Shown: in pieces, positions 40,701-53,301 of the stretch
How the letters are laid out: every line of letters begins with the position of its first letter
Position numbering within the stretch: the first letter of the stretch is position 1
Assembly (NCBI GenBank): GCA_020832655.1
Contig: JAFIEF010000004.1
Span: 1-64,000, forward strand
Direction of reading: 5' to 3'
DNA from: Paracoccaceae bacterium
GTDB taxonomy: Bacteria; Pseudomonadota; Alphaproteobacteria; Rhodobacterales; Rhodobacteraceae
DNA length: 64,000 nucleotides
Translations under genes and position numbers: made by a program
Notes under the pieces: model-generated
Told to the model about the DNA's origin: nothing
Seen by the model: only the letters and a program-made list of their open reading frames with translations
Database searches by the model: none

Positions 40701-41369
40701 TTATGCAGGCGTCAAAGCGCCGATCAGGCTGTCGAACATGGCGCGACCGTCGCTGCCGCCATGCAACGCGCCGAAAGCGCGCTCGGGATGGGGCATCATG
40801 CCCAGCACACGGCGGTTTTGCGACAGCACGCCTGCGATATCATCGACCGAGCCATTGGGGTTGTCGGTATAGCGAAACGCCACCAGCCCCTCGCCGCGCA
40901 ACCGCGCCACGGTTTCGGCATCGGCGTTGTAGTTGCCGTCATGATGCGCGATCGGAATGGTGATGGTGCTGCCCGCCCTGTAGCCGCCGGTGAAGGCGCT
41001 GTCGGTGGTTTCGACACGCAGGCCCACAGGCTTGCAGATATACTTCAGATTGGCATTGCGCAGCAACGCGCCGGGCAGAAGCCCCATTTCCACCAGCACC
41101 TGAAAGCCGTTGCAGACGCCCAGCACATGCCCGCCCTTGCCCGCGAAATCCGCCACGGCCCGCGCGATGGGCGAGCGCGCGGCAATCGCACCGCAGCGCA
41201 GATAATCGCCAAAGCTGAACCCGCCGGGAATGCCGACAATATCAATGCCCGCCGGCAGCGCGGTGTCCTTGTGCCAGACATGCCGGACCTGCGCGCCGGT
41301 CCCTTCAAAGGCAAGGGCAAGGTCACGGTCGCAATTCGATCCGGGGAAGGTGATGACAGCAGCTTTCAT
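40701..41369 (-). CDS. purQ: Phosphoribosylformylglycinamidine synthase subunit PurQ
   Basis: '[15 protein letters not shown]', '[24 protein letters not shown]'. Confidence 0.96.
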   Translation of the reverse strand: MKAAVITFPGSNCDRDLALAFEGTGAQVRHVWHKDTALPAGIDIVGIPGGFSFGDYLRCGAIAARSPIARAVADFAGKGGHVLGVCNGFQVLVEMGLLPGALLRNANLKYICKPVGLRVETTDSAFTGGYRAGSTITIPIAHHDGNYNADAETVARLRGEGLVAFRYTDNPNGSVDDIAGVLSQNRRVLGMMPHPERAFGALHGGSDGRAMFDSLIGALTPA

Positions 41370-41447
41370 GGCGCGCGCTCCATTCAGGCGGGATTACCTG
41401 CGCTTTAGCCTGTCTGCGCTGCAGGCGCAAAGGGAAAGCGGCAAGGC

Positions 41448-42485
41448 TCAGCCCTGAAAGTCGCTGATCACGGCCACGCCGGGCGGCATGGGGCCGTCGA
41501 ACAGCGCAAGTTCCGCGCCCGCCTGTGACAAGCCGACCTCGCGCGCGATCATCGGGGTGAAATCCACCAGCCCGGCATCGATCATCCCCAGCAGCGACGG
41601 GTATTTATGCGCAGGCATGCCGCGCGTGCCGTAAAGCGCAAGGTTCTTCTGATAGACCACGCTCATATCGATCTGCATCAGCGCGGTATGCCCCACGGGC
41701 ATGCCCACCTGCACATGACGCCCCAGCGGGCGCAGGCAGCGCAACGAGGCGTTGGTGGTCTGCTCGATCCCCAGCGCCTCGACCGAGACATGGGCACCGC
41801 CACCGGTCACATCCCTGATGCGTTGTGCAACATCGCCCTCGCGCGCATCCAGCGCGGCATCAGCACCCAGCGCACGGGCATGCTCCAGCTTCTCGGGCAC
41901 GATATCGACCACCACCACCCGCGCCCCCAGCGCGCGGCCCAGTAGCAGCGTGGCCAGCCCGATCCCGCCCGTGCCGTGAACGGCCAGCCATTCACCGGGG
42001 CGCAGCGCGGCGCGGTCGGTCAGGGCATGAAACGCCGTGGTCACCCGGCAGCCCAGACCGGCGGCAAGCACGGGCGACATGCCGTCAGGCAGACGCGTCA
42101 GGTTATGGGCATGGGGCACGCTGACATATTCGGCGAATGCGCCGGGTTCAATGAATCCCGGCAGGCGCTGATCGGGGCAGGTATTCGACACCCCAGATCT
42201 GCACGCCGGGCAAGACCCGCAGGCCAGAATGAATGGCGCGATCACATGCGCGCCCACGGACCAGCCGCTGGCCGGGCCAGCCTCGACCACCTCGCCGCAA
42301 TATTCATGGCCGGGTATCTGGCCGGGCTTCACACGCGGATGTTCCCCCACCCAGCCATGCCAGTCCGACCGGCAGATGCCGCAAGCCAGCACCCGCAGCA
42401 CCACACCATCAGCTTCGCAGACCGGGTCGGCAACGGTTTCGATGCTCAGATCCTTGCGATATTCCGTCAAGACCGCAGCACGCAT
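41448..42485 (-). CDS. Zinc-dependent alcohol dehydrogenase
   Basis: 'GICRSDWHGWVGEHPRVKPGQIPGHEYCGEVVEAG', 'VHGTGGIGLATLLLGRALGARVVVVD'. Confidence 0.92.
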   Translation of the reverse strand: MRAAVLTEYRKDLSIETVADPVCEADGVVLRVLACGICRSDWHGWVGEHPRVKPGQIPGHEYCGEVVEAGPASGWSVGAHVIAPFILACGSCPACRSGVSNTCPDQRLPGFIEPGAFAEYVSVPHAHNLTRLPDGMSPVLAAGLGCRVTTAFHALTDRAALRPGEWLAVHGTGGIGLATLLLGRALGARVVVVDIVPEKLEHARALGADAALDAREGDVAQRIRDVTGGGAHVSVEALGIEQTTNASLRCLRPLGRHVQVGMPVGHTALMQIDMSVVYQKNLALYGTRGMPAHKYPSLLGMIDAGLVDFTPMIAREVGLSQAGAELALFDGPMPPGVAVISDFQG

Positions 42486-42556
42486 CGCCTATCCCCCATA
42501 CTGGCTGGCACAGATGGTGCAATCTGTGGTCGCCAGCGTCAATCGCTGCTTGAGGC

Positions 42557-42802
42557 TTAGACCGGCTCGATGCGGTAGGATTCGATAACGGTATTGGCCA
42601 GCAGCTTTTCGCACATATCCTCGGCCATCGAGACGGCTTTGGTCGCGTCCTGCTCGGCCAGGTCCAGCTCGATCATCTTGCCCTGACGCACGGAGTTCAC
42701 CCCGTCAAAGCCCAGCGCAGCCAGCGCATGTCGAACGGCCTCGCCCTGGGGATCAAGAACACCGGATTTCAGGGTCACATACACTCGCAACTTCATGGCC
42801 AC
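42557..42802 (-). CDS. purS: Phosphoribosylformylglycinamidine synthase subunit PurS
   Basis: MKLRVYVTLKSGVLDPQGEAVRHALAALGFDGVNSVRQGKMIELDL. Confidence 0.95.
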   Translation of the reverse strand: MAMKLRVYVTLKSGVLDPQGEAVRHALAALGFDGVNSVRQGKMIELDLAEQDATKAVSMAEDMCEKLLANTVIESYRIEPV

Positions 42803-42811
42803 TCGAACCTT

Positions 42812-43573
42812 TCAATTCATCAGCTTCGGTTTGGTGATGGGGGTCGGAGATTTGGGCATGACGCCCAGCCGCCGCGCGACTTCGGAATAGGCATCGGTCA
42901 GACTGCCCAGATCGCGGCGGAACACATCCTTGTCCAGCTTCTGGCCGGACTGGATATCCCACAGGCGGCAGCTGTCAGGGCTGATCTCATCGGCGACGAT
43001 CAGGCGCTGCATATCGCCATCGAACTGACGCCCGATCTCGATCTTGAAATCCACCAGCCGGATGCCAACGGCCATCATGACGCCCGACATGAAATCATTG
43101 ACCCGCACCGCCAGCGCCACCATGTCATCGAGATCCTGATGGCTGGCCCAGTTGAAGGCCAGGATCTGGTCTTCCGTCACCAGCGGGTCGCCTAAGCCAT
43201 CATCCTTGTAATAGAATTCGATGATCGGGCGCGGCAGGGGCGTGCCTTCGGCAATGCCCAGTCTTTTCGACAGCGAACCTGCGGCAATATTGCGCACCAC
43301 AACTTCCAGCGGAATGATCTCGACCGAGCGGATAAGCTGTTCGCGCATATTGATGCGCTTGATGAAATGCGTGGGCACGCCGATCTTGTTCAGACCAGCC
43401 ATGAAGAATTCCGACAGCAGGTTGTTCAGCACCCCCTTGCCTTCGATCACATCGCGCTTTTCGGCGTTGAAGGCGGTGGCATCATCCTTGAAATACTGCA
43501 CCAGCGTGCCCGGCTCTGGCCCTTCATACAGTATCTTGGCCTTGCCTTCATATACCTTGGTGCGGCGCGCCAT
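42812..43573 (-). CDS. purC: Phosphoribosylaminoimidazole-succinocarboxamide synthase
   Basis: [39 protein letters not shown]; '[22 protein letters not shown]'-type motif. Confidence 0.96.
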   Translation of the reverse strand: MARRTKVYEGKAKILYEGPEPGTLVQYFKDDATAFNAEKRDVIEGKGVLNNLLSEFFMAGLNKIGVPTHFIKRINMREQLIRSVEIIPLEVVVRNIAAGSLSKRLGIAEGTPLPRPIIEFYYKDDGLGDPLVTEDQILAFNWASHQDLDDMVALAVRVNDFMSGVMMAVGIRLVDFKIEIGRQFDGDMQRLIVADEISPDSCRLWDIQSGQKLDKDVFRRDLGSLTDAYSEVARRLGVMPKSPTPITKPKLMN

Positions 43574-43751
43574 TGCGATCTCCGAATAATTGCCGGGGGG
43601 CGGTTTGCCCCCCTTTGCGCTGCCTATAGCCGCATTATCGGGCCATCGCAAGCAGCGCCACGATCCGCCCCGTCGGTGATTTCGCCTTGCAGCGCAGGCG
43701 CGCAGAGGTCATATGATCTTAGAACAGCGACCCTGCAATCACGAGGCCAAG

Positions 43752-44063
43752 ATGACGACTTTCCAAGATCGCGAGCGCGCATTTGAGAACAAGTTTGCCC
43801 ATGACCAGGAAATGGTCTTCAAGGCAGTAGCCCGGCGCAACAAGAAGCTGGGGCTTTGGGGCGCTGCGCTTCTGGGCAAGACCGGCGCCGATGCCGAAGA
43901 CTATGCAATGGAGGTGATCCGCTCGGATTTCGAAGAGGCCGGCCACGAAGATGTCTTCCGCAAGGTACAGGCCGATCTGGCGGGCAAGGCCGATGAGGCC
44001 GAGATCCGCGCCAAGATGGCGGAATTCCTGGCCGAGGCGAAAGCGGAGCTCGCCGACGGCTGA
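43752..44063 (+). CDS. DUF1476 protein (alphaproteobacterial F1-ATPase inhibitor zeta-subunit family)
   Basis: MTTFQDRERAFENKFAHDQEMVFKAVARRNKKLGLWGAALLG; matches DUF1476 family signature. Confidence 0.9.
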   Translation: MTTFQDRERAFENKFAHDQEMVFKAVARRNKKLGLWGAALLGKTGADAEDYAMEVIRSDFEEAGHEDVFRKVQADLAGKADEAEIRAKMAEFLAEAKAELADG

Positions 44064-44081
44064 GCAGCCAACATGAATGCG

Positions 44082-44111
44082 CTGCATGGTTGTCATGCAG
44101 TTTATGAATTT
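44082..44111 (+). terminator. Possible terminator after the DUF1476 gene
   Basis: CTGCATG-gttgt-CATGCAG followed by TTTATGAATTT. Confidence 0.45.
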
Positions 44112-44197
44112 GCCTCATTGCAGACAATGTGGCAGTGATCCGGACAGCGGGAGCGCGCCAGCGCCTCCCGCTGCGTTGCAATTGGAAGGCATGGCAG

Positions 44198-45229
44198 ATG
44201 ACCAACGCGCTACAGAAACTGTTGTCGGAACGTGACTGGCTGCTGGCGGACGGGGCCACCGGCACCAACCTGTTCAATATGGGTCTGCAATCGGGCGACG
44301 CGCCGGAATTGTGGAACACGGACGAACCCGAAAAGATCCTGACCTTGTATCGCAATGCGGTTCTGGCCGGGTCCGATCTGTTCCTGACCAACACCTTCGG
44401 GGGCAATGCCAGCCGCCTGAAGCTGCATGACGCGCAAGGCCGCGTGCGCGAGTTGAACCGTGTCGGCGCGGAACTGGGGCGCGAAATTGCTGACAAGGCA
44501 GATCGCCCCGTGGTGGTCGCAGGTTCGGTCGGCCCGACGGGTGACATCATGGCCCCGATGGGGACGCTGACCCATGAAATCGCGGTCGAGATGTTCCATG
44601 AACAAGCCGAGGGGCTGAAGGAAGGCGGCGCAGATGTGCTGTGGGTCGAAACCATCTCTGCGCCCGAAGAATACAAGGCCGCCGCCGAAGCCGCCGGGCT
44701 GGCCGATATGCCCTGGTGCGGCACCATGAGCTTCGACACCGCAGGGCGCACGATGATGGGCATGACCTCTGCTGCAATGTCGCAGATGGTGGGCAAGCTG
44801 AAAACGCCGCCGCTGGCCTTTGGCGCAAATTGCGGTGTGGGCGCGTCGGATCTGCTGCGCACGGTGCTGGGCTTTGTCGAGGCCGGCGCGCCCATGCCGC
44901 TGATCGCCAAGGGCAATGCCGGTATTCCGAAATATGTCGATGGCCATATCCATTATGACGGCACGCCTGATCTGATGGCCGAATATGCCGTGCTGGCACG
45001 CGATTGCGGGGCCACCATCATCGGCGGCTGCTGTGGCACCATGCCCGACCATCTGCGCGCCATGCGCGCGGCGCTGGAAACCCGCCCGCGTGGCGAGCGC
45101 CCCACGCTGGAGCAGATCACCGCCGCGCTGGGGGGTTTTTCATCGGCGCTTGATGGCACGGAAGGCGGGGATGCCGCACCGCAGGGCCGCGCGGGCCGGG
45201 GTGGTGGCCGCCGCCGGCGCGATGCGTGA
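44198..45229 (+). CDS. bmt: Betaine/homocysteine S-methyltransferase-family protein (MetH homocysteine-binding-domain-like)
   Basis: 'LLADGATGTNLFNMGLQSGDAPELWN', 'VVAGSVGPTGDIMAPMG', 'IIGGCCGTMPDHLRAM'. Confidence 0.88.
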   Translation: MTNALQKLLSERDWLLADGATGTNLFNMGLQSGDAPELWNTDEPEKILTLYRNAVLAGSDLFLTNTFGGNASRLKLHDAQGRVRELNRVGAELGREIADKADRPVVVAGSVGPTGDIMAPMGTLTHEIAVEMFHEQAEGLKEGGADVLWVETISAPEEYKAAAEAAGLADMPWCGTMSFDTAGRTMMGMTSAAMSQMVGKLKTPPLAFGANCGVGASDLLRTVLGFVEAGAPMPLIAKGNAGIPKYVDGHIHYDGTPDLMAEYAVLARDCGATIIGGCCGTMPDHLRAMRAALETRPRGERPTLEQITAALGGFSSALDGTEGGDAAPQGRAGRGGGRRRRDA

Positions 45230-45372
45230 CATTCCTGCCGCAATGGCACGCAATCACGCGCAATGCGTCGCCTGTAAAATCGCTCATGTCGCAAACAAGA
45301 CAGTGACCTGCGACAAAATGGCCAAACGATGACGCAACTGGAAACCACAGGCGCTGACGTGCCGTTCAAGGG

Positions 45373-46083
45373 ATGAAGCTTATGTCTGACGAAGAAGACA
45401 TCATTCTGGCCGATCTGTCCGACGATGAGCTCGTCGAACAGATGATGGATGACCTTTATGACGGCATGAAGGAAGAGATCGAGGAAGCTGTCAACATCCT
45501 GCTGGAACGCGGCTGGACACCCTATGACATCCTGACCAAGGCGCTGGTCGCGGGCATGACCATTGTCGGCCATGACTTCCGCGACGGCATATTGTTCGTG
45601 CCCGAAGTGCTGCTGGCAGCCAATGCGATGAAGGGCGGCATGGCGATCCTGAAGCCGCTTCTGGTCGAAACCGGTGCGCCGCGCATGGGCAAGATGGTCA
45701 TTGGCACTGTGAAGGGCGATATCCACGATATCGGCAAGAACCTTGTCGCGATGATGATGGAAGGCGCAGGGTTTGAGGTCGTCGATCTGGGCATCAACAA
45801 TGCGGTCGAGGCCTATCTGGAAGCGTTGCAGGCCGAACAGCCCGACATTCTGGGCATGTCGGCACTGCTGACCACCACCATGCCCTATATGAAGGTGGTG
45901 ATCGACACGCTGGCCGCGCAGGGCATCCGCGACGACTATATCGTGCTGGTGGGCGGTGCGCCGCTGAACGAGGAATTCGGCCGCGCCATCGGGGCAGATG
46001 CCTATTGCCGCGATGCTGCCGTTGCGGTCGAAACCGCCAAGCAACTGGTGGCGCGCAAGCATAACCAGATGGCGGCGGGCTGA
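45373..46083 (+). CDS. Corrinoid (B12-binding) methyltransferase protein
   Basis: 'VIGTVKGDIHDIGKNLVAMMMEGAGFEVVDLG' (DxHxxG cobalamin-binding motif). Confidence 0.92.
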   Translation: MKLMSDEEDIILADLSDDELVEQMMDDLYDGMKEEIEEAVNILLERGWTPYDILTKALVAGMTIVGHDFRDGILFVPEVLLAANAMKGGMAILKPLLVETGAPRMGKMVIGTVKGDIHDIGKNLVAMMMEGAGFEVVDLGINNAVEAYLEALQAEQPDILGMSALLTTTMPYMKVVIDTLAAQGIRDDYIVLVGGAPLNEEFGRAIGADAYCRDAAVAVETAKQLVARKHNQMAAG

Positions 46084-46253
46084 TCGGCGCGAACCCTACG
46101 GCGCGATCTGGTCGGATAGCAGCAGTGCGGATTATATCCGTCGCCGCAGGCGACAACCCGCGCCCGCCCCCACCTCGGGCGGAAGCGGATTGTCGGCCAC
46201 ATACGATAGCTGCTTCCACCAGATGTGATCATGCAACGAGCGCATCCATATCA

Positions 46254-46284
46254 GGCGGCGGCCCAAGGGCCGCCGCCTTGAGTT
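46254..46284 (+). terminator. GC-rich hairpin downstream of the corrinoid protein gene
   Basis: GGCGGCGGCCC-aa-GGGCCGCCGCC (11-bp arms) followed by ttgagttt. Confidence 0.55.
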
Positions 46285-46345
46285 TGCGCGCCTCCACGCT
46301 AAGCTTGCTTCGGATATGGGCCGCGAACAGGAAGGGCAGCGGGGC

Positions 46346-47020
46346 ATGGATCAGGTATTGCGGCTGCGCGATGTCACCAAAAGCTTTGGTCAGGGCGACG
46401 CCCGGATCGAGGTGCTGCGCGCGGTCTCGCTTGATCTGGGCGCTGGGCAGTCGCTGGCGCTGACCGGCGAATCGGGCAGCGGCAAATCCACCTTGCTGCA
46501 TATCTGCGCGGGTCTGGAACCCGCCGATCAGGGGCAGGTACTGATAGGCGGCACCGATATCGCCCGCTGCGATGATGTCGCGGCAGCGGCATTGCGCCGC
46601 GCCAGCATCGGGCTGGTGTTTCAGCATTTCAACCTGATCCCGTCGCTGAATGTTGCGGCCAATCTGGCGTTTCAGGCGCGGCTTGCACGGCGCCATGATG
46701 CAGGCTTTCAGGCCGATCTGGCGGCACGGCTGGGCATCGGCCATCTGCTGGCGCGCTACCCCGAACAATTATCCGGCGGGCAGCAGCAGCGCGTGGCGAT
46801 CGGGCGCTGTCTGGCCGTGCGCCCGCGCCTTGTGCTGGCCGATGAACCGACCGGCAATCTGGACGAGGCCACGGGCGACAGCGTGCTTGACCTGATGCTG
46901 GAACTAAGCGCGCAGGCCGGGGCCGCGCTGCTGCTGGTGACGCATTCGCCGCGTCTGGCCGCGCGCTGCGACGCGCGGGCGCATCTGCGCGCGGGGCGGC
47001 TGGGACCGGGGGCGACATGA
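46346..47020 (+). CDS. ABC transporter ATP-binding protein (AttE/LolD-like)
   Basis: 'TGESGSGKSTLLHICAGLEPADQG', 'LSGGQQQRVAIGRCLAVRPRLVLADEPTGNLD'. Confidence 0.93.
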   Translation: MDQVLRLRDVTKSFGQGDARIEVLRAVSLDLGAGQSLALTGESGSGKSTLLHICAGLEPADQGQVLIGGTDIARCDDVAAAALRRASIGLVFQHFNLIPSLNVAANLAFQARLARRHDAGFQADLAARLGIGHLLARYPEQLSGGQQQRVAIGRCLAVRPRLVLADEPTGNLDEATGDSVLDLMLELSAQAGAALLLVTHSPRLAARCDARAHLRAGRLGPGAT

Positions 47021-49404
47021 ACCGCGCGGCGCTGGGCGCGCTTCTGTCGCATTGGGCACGCCACCCGTTTCAGCTTGCCATGCTGCTGATGGGGCTGGCG
47101 CTGGCAACTGCGCTGTGGTCAGGCGTGCAGGCGCTGAATGCCGAGGCCCGTGCCGCCTATGCCAGCGCCGAGGAATTGCTGGCCGATGGCGGGCTGGCGC
47201 GGCTCGAACACCCTTCGGGGCGCATGCCCGACGCTGAATTCGGGCGGCTGCGGCGCGCGGGCTGGATGGTCTCGGCGGTGGTGGAAGGGCGCGCGCGGCT
47301 GGGGCAGGCGCGGGTGACACTGCTGGGGATAGAGCCGCTCAGCGCGCCCGCGGGCGGCACTGGCCCTGCCCTTGCACAGGCCGATCTGGAAAGCTTTCTG
47401 TCCGGCACCGGCTTTGCCCACCCCCAGACGCTGGCTGAAATGGGCGACAACGGGCTTGACCTGCGCCCCTCTGGCGCCGTGCCGGTGGGCATGGTGCTGG
47501 TGGATATCGCGCAGGCACAGGATGTGCTGGACATGCGCGGCCAGATCACCCGGCTGACGCTCGCGCCTGACCAGCGCAAGGGGCTGACCCCGCTGGCAGA
47601 GCTTGCCCCTGACCTGACCCTGATCCCGCCCGGCGAAGGGGCTGATCTGGCCGGTCTGACCGACAGCTTCCATCTGAACCTGACCGCCTTTGGACTGCTG
47701 GCCTTTGCGGTGGGCCTCTTTATCGTGCATTCGGCAGTGGGGCTGGCCTTCGAACAGCGCCGCGGCCTGTTTCGCAGCCTGCGCGCGATGGGGGTGCCGC
47801 TGCGCAACCTGTGTGCACTTCTGGGCGCGGAAATGGCGCTTTTCGGGCTGCTGGCGGGGGCGCTGGGGCTGGTTTTGGGCTACCTGATGGCAGCATTGCT
47901 GCTGCCCGATGTCGCGCTGTCCCTGCGCGGGCTATACGGCGCGCCAGTGCCCGGCGCGTTGCAGTTCAACCCGGTCTGGGCGGCGGCGGGGCTGGGCATG
48001 ACGCTGGCGGGCATGGCGATTGCGGGCGGGCAGGCGCTGTGGCGGCTGGCGCATCTGCCGCTGCTGGCACCGGCGCAACCGCGCGCATGGGCGCAAGCCT
48101 CGGCCCGCGCGCGGCGTGCTCAGGCCGCGCTGGCGGTCGCGCTGGCGCTGGCAGCGCTGGGCTTGGCGCAATGGGGCGGCGGGCTGGTTGCAGGCTTTGC
48201 GCTGCTGGCCGCAGCACTTCTGGCCTGCGCGCTGATCATGCCGGTGCTGCTGGCAGGCGCGCTGGCACTGGCAGGGCGCGCGGCGCGCGGGCCGGTCGCG
48301 CAGTGGTTCTGGGCCGACAGCCGCCAGAACCTGCCGCGTCTGTCACTGGCGCTGATGGCACTTTTGCTGGCGCTGGCGGCAAATATCGGCGTGGGGACAA
48401 TGGTGTCGAGCTTCCGCGCCACCTTCATCGGCTGGCTGGACCAGCGCCTGGTTGCCGAAGTCAACGTCATCCCCCGCGATCCGGCAGAGGCCGCGCGCAT
48501 CCGCGCCTTTGTCGCTGCGCGGGGCGAGGCCGCGCTGCCTGTGCAGCGCGTTGACGCAACGCTGGCAGGCCAGCCCGCGCAGATCTATGCGATGAAGGAT
48601 CACGCGACCTTTCGCGACAACTGGCCGATGCTGGACGCGCTGCCCGATCTCTGGGACCGGCTGGCAGCGGGGAAAGGTGTGCTGATCAATGAACAGCTTG
48701 CCCACCGCGACGGGCTGGGACCGGGGGATGTTCTGACCTTGCCGCAGCTTGGGGCAATGCCGGTTCTGGGGGTCTACCCCGATTACGGCAACCCGCTGGC
48801 GCAGGCGGTTACCGGACTGGATCTGTTCGCCGCCAACTGGCCCGACGCCCCGGTGCGCCAATACGCGCTGCGCAGCGATGCCCCGCAGGCGCTGATCGCC
48901 GCGCTGCAAGATGAGCTGGGCCTGTCATCGGGGCAGATCACCGATCAGGCTGCGGCCAAGGCGATGTCGCTGGCGATCTTCGAACGCACGTTCCTGATCA
49001 CCGGTGCGCTGAACCTGCTGACCTTGTCGGTGGCGGCGCTGGCGCTGTTTGCGGCGCTGATGACGCTGTCGGGGATGCGGCTGGTGCAGTTGGCCCCCCT
49101 CTGGGCGCTGGGGCTGACCCCGCGCGCCCTGGCGGGCCTGGAAGCGCTGCGCGCGCTGGTGCTGGCGGCAATGACGATGATCTTCGCGCTGCCGGTGGGG
49201 CTCATGCTGGCGCAGCTTCTGCTGGCGGTGATCAATGTGCAGGCGTTCGGCTGGCGGCTGCCGATGCAGCTTTTTCCGGCCGACTGGGCGCGGCTGGCGG
49301 CAGGGGCCTGGCTGGCGGTGGCGCTGGCAGTGGCGCTGCCTGCATGGCGGCTGTGGCGTGACGGGCCGCGCGATCTGCTGAAGGTCTTTGCCCATGAAAG
49401 ATGA
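47017..49404 (+). CDS. ABC transporter permease (FtsX-domain, AttFG-like)
   Basis: FtsX-like TM segments; overlaps the ATPase gene; followed by an AttH-like secreted protein. Confidence 0.85.
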   Translation: MNRAALGALLSHWARHPFQLAMLLMGLALATALWSGVQALNAEARAAYASAEELLADGGLARLEHPSGRMPDAEFGRLRRAGWMVSAVVEGRARLGQARVTLLGIEPLSAPAGGTGPALAQADLESFLSGTGFAHPQTLAEMGDNGLDLRPSGAVPVGMVLVDIAQAQDVLDMRGQITRLTLAPDQRKGLTPLAELAPDLTLIPPGEGADLAGLTDSFHLNLTAFGLLAFAVGLFIVHSAVGLAFEQRRGLFRSLRAMGVPLRNLCALLGAEMALFGLLAGALGLVLGYLMAALLLPDVALSLRGLYGAPVPGALQFNPVWAAAGLGMTLAGMAIAGGQALWRLAHLPLLAPAQPRAWAQASARARRAQAALAVALALAALGLAQWGGGLVAGFALLAAALLACALIMPVLLAGALALAGRAARGPVAQWFWADSRQNLPRLSLALMALLLALAANIGVGTMVSSFRATFIGWLDQRLVAEVNVIPRDPAEAARIRAFVAARGEAALPVQRVDATLAGQPAQIYAMKDHATFRDNWPMLDALPDLWDRLAAGKGVLINEQLAHRDGLGPGDVLTLPQLGAMPVLGVYPDYGNPLAQAVTGLDLFAANWPDAPVRQYALRSDAPQALIAALQDELGLSSGQITDQAAAKAMSLAIFERTFLITGALNLLTLSVAALALFAALMTLSGMRLVQLAPLWALGLTPRALAGLEALRALVLAAMTMIFALPVGLMLAQLLLAVINVQAFGWRLPMQLFPADWARLAAGAWLAVALAVALPAWRLWRDGPRDLLKVFAHER

Positions 49405-49435
49405 CAGGATGAAAACCGCGCCCGCGAGCCGCACC

Positions 49436-49610
<175 letters not shown>

Positions 49611-50713
49611 CGACCTGTCGGTCGGGCGCTGGCGGTGCTGTGGCTGGGGCTGGTATCGGCGCAGGCGCAGGGCTTTGCCGGGCTGGGGCTGGAGGTCGAG
49701 GGCTTCGCCGCCCCGCAGCGCGGCCATGCGCTGGAATTCCCCCGCGATCATGGCGCGCATCCAGACTATCGCATCGAATGGTGGTATCTGACCGCAACGC
49801 TGAGCGATGCAGACGGGCAGGATTACGGCGTGCAATTGGCGCTGTTCCGCTCCCCCTACGCCCCCGAAGAGCGCGAGGGCTTTGCCAGCCCGCAAATCTG
49901 GATGGGCCATATCGGGCTGACCAGCCGCGATGCGCATTTCGCCGCTGAACGTTTCGCGCGTGGGGGGGTCGGACAGGCCGGGGTCAGCACCGCGCCATTC
50001 GAGGCGTTTATCGATGAATGGCGGATGATCAGCACCGCCGCCCCTGATCAGGACGCGCTGGATCATCTGGAACTGCGCGCAGGCACGGCAGAATTCGGCT
50101 TTGAGCTGACGCTTCAGGCGACAGGGCCGCTGGTCCTGCATGGCGATCAGGGGTTTTCGGTCAAATCCTTTGACGGGCGGGCCAGCTATTACTATTCGCA
50201 GCCCTTCTATCAGGTCACAGGCCAGCTTGACCTGCCCGATGGCCCGGTGGGGGTGACAGGGCAGGGCTGGCTTGACCACGAATGGTCGAGCCAGCCTTTG
50301 TCTGATGACCAACAGGGCTGGGACTGGGTGTCGCTGTCATTCGAGGACGGGCATCGCATGATGGGCTTCCAGCTTCGCGGCCACGACATCTTCACCGCCG
50401 GCACATGGGTCACGCCAGAGGGGCAGGCCACCGCGCTGCCCCCCGGCGCGCTACGCTTCACCCCGCTGGATCACGCAGAAGTCGCAGGGCGAGAGGTGCC
50501 GGTGCGCTGGCGGATCGACTGGGAAGATGGCGGGGTGTCGGTCATCACCGAACCGTTGAACCCGCACGCCTGGATGGATCTGGGCATCAGCTACTGGGAA
50601 GGGCCGCTACGCTTTTCGGGCAGCCATTCCGGGCGCGGCTATCTGGAAATGACCGGCTATTGACGCGGCGTTGCGCGTGACACAGGGCACCGCGCGCGCT
50701 TATCTGGCCCTGA

Positions 50714-52753
<2,040 letters not shown>

Positions 52754-52826
52754 ACCGCGCCCGATATGGCCCGCCCGCCCACCCCCGCCGCGCGTTGCAC
52801 GCGCGGCTTGCCATATCGGGCGCGGT
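52754..52826. repeat. Palindromic hairpin element 1 (17-bp outer stem, 8-bp inner stem)
   Basis: ACCGCGCCCGATATGGC / GCCATATCGGGCGCGGT; inner GCCGCGCG(ttgca)CGCGCGGC. Confidence 0.9.
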
Positions 52827-52851
52827 CACCAAAACCCGTGACGCCGTCACA

Positions 52852-52922
52852 CGCGCCCCATGCGCCAAGCCGCGCGTCCCGCGCGCGGCGGCGGGGGGGG
52901 TGGGCGGGGCGCATGGGGCGCG
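52852..52922. repeat. Palindromic hairpin element 2 (15-bp outer stem, 8-bp inner stem), inverted relative to element 1
   Basis: CGCGCCCCATGCGCC / GGCGCATGGGGCGCG; inner GCCGCGCG(tcccg)CGCGCGGC. Confidence 0.9.
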
Positions 52923-53010
52923 CCTTGCCCCCATGCAGCCTGACGACAAGTTGCGTGGACAAATGCCGCGAAGCTGTTAGGCTGCATGCCATTGTCAGAG
53001 AGGTTTCGTA

Positions 53011-53295
53011 ATGGCCCTGCCCCTTGCCCCGATTGCCATTGTCGCCGCGAAATACGGCACCATCGCCCTTGCGGGCTATGCGCTTGCGCGCCAGATCCAG
53101 CCCGGCCGCACCGACCAGCGGGTCGAGGATGCGCTCGATCAGATGCCCGAGGGGATAAGCGCGCATCGCCCGCGCGACCGCGATCAGATCAATGGTGCGA
53201 CACGGTTGCGCCGGGTGATCCGGCTGGGCCAGTCCGGCCCCGGCCTGGAGATTGACGCAACTCTGCTGGGGCGGGTTCGGTTCCGGCGCGTGTAA
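53011..53295 (+). CDS. Conserved hypothetical protein (94 aa)
   Basis: ORF track; RBS-like 'agagaggttt' upstream; one hydrophobic N-terminal segment. Confidence 0.6.
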   Translation: MALPLAPIAIVAAKYGTIALAGYALARQIQPGRTDQRVEDALDQMPEGISAHRPRDRDQINGATRLRRVIRLGQSGPGLEIDATLLGRVRFRRV

Positions 53296-53301
53296 ACCCC
53301 G

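Noticed and set aside
44082-44198. SAM or SAH riboswitch upstream of bmt
   Set aside because: Could not identify the conserved core of any SAM/SAH class; only generic hairpins are visible.
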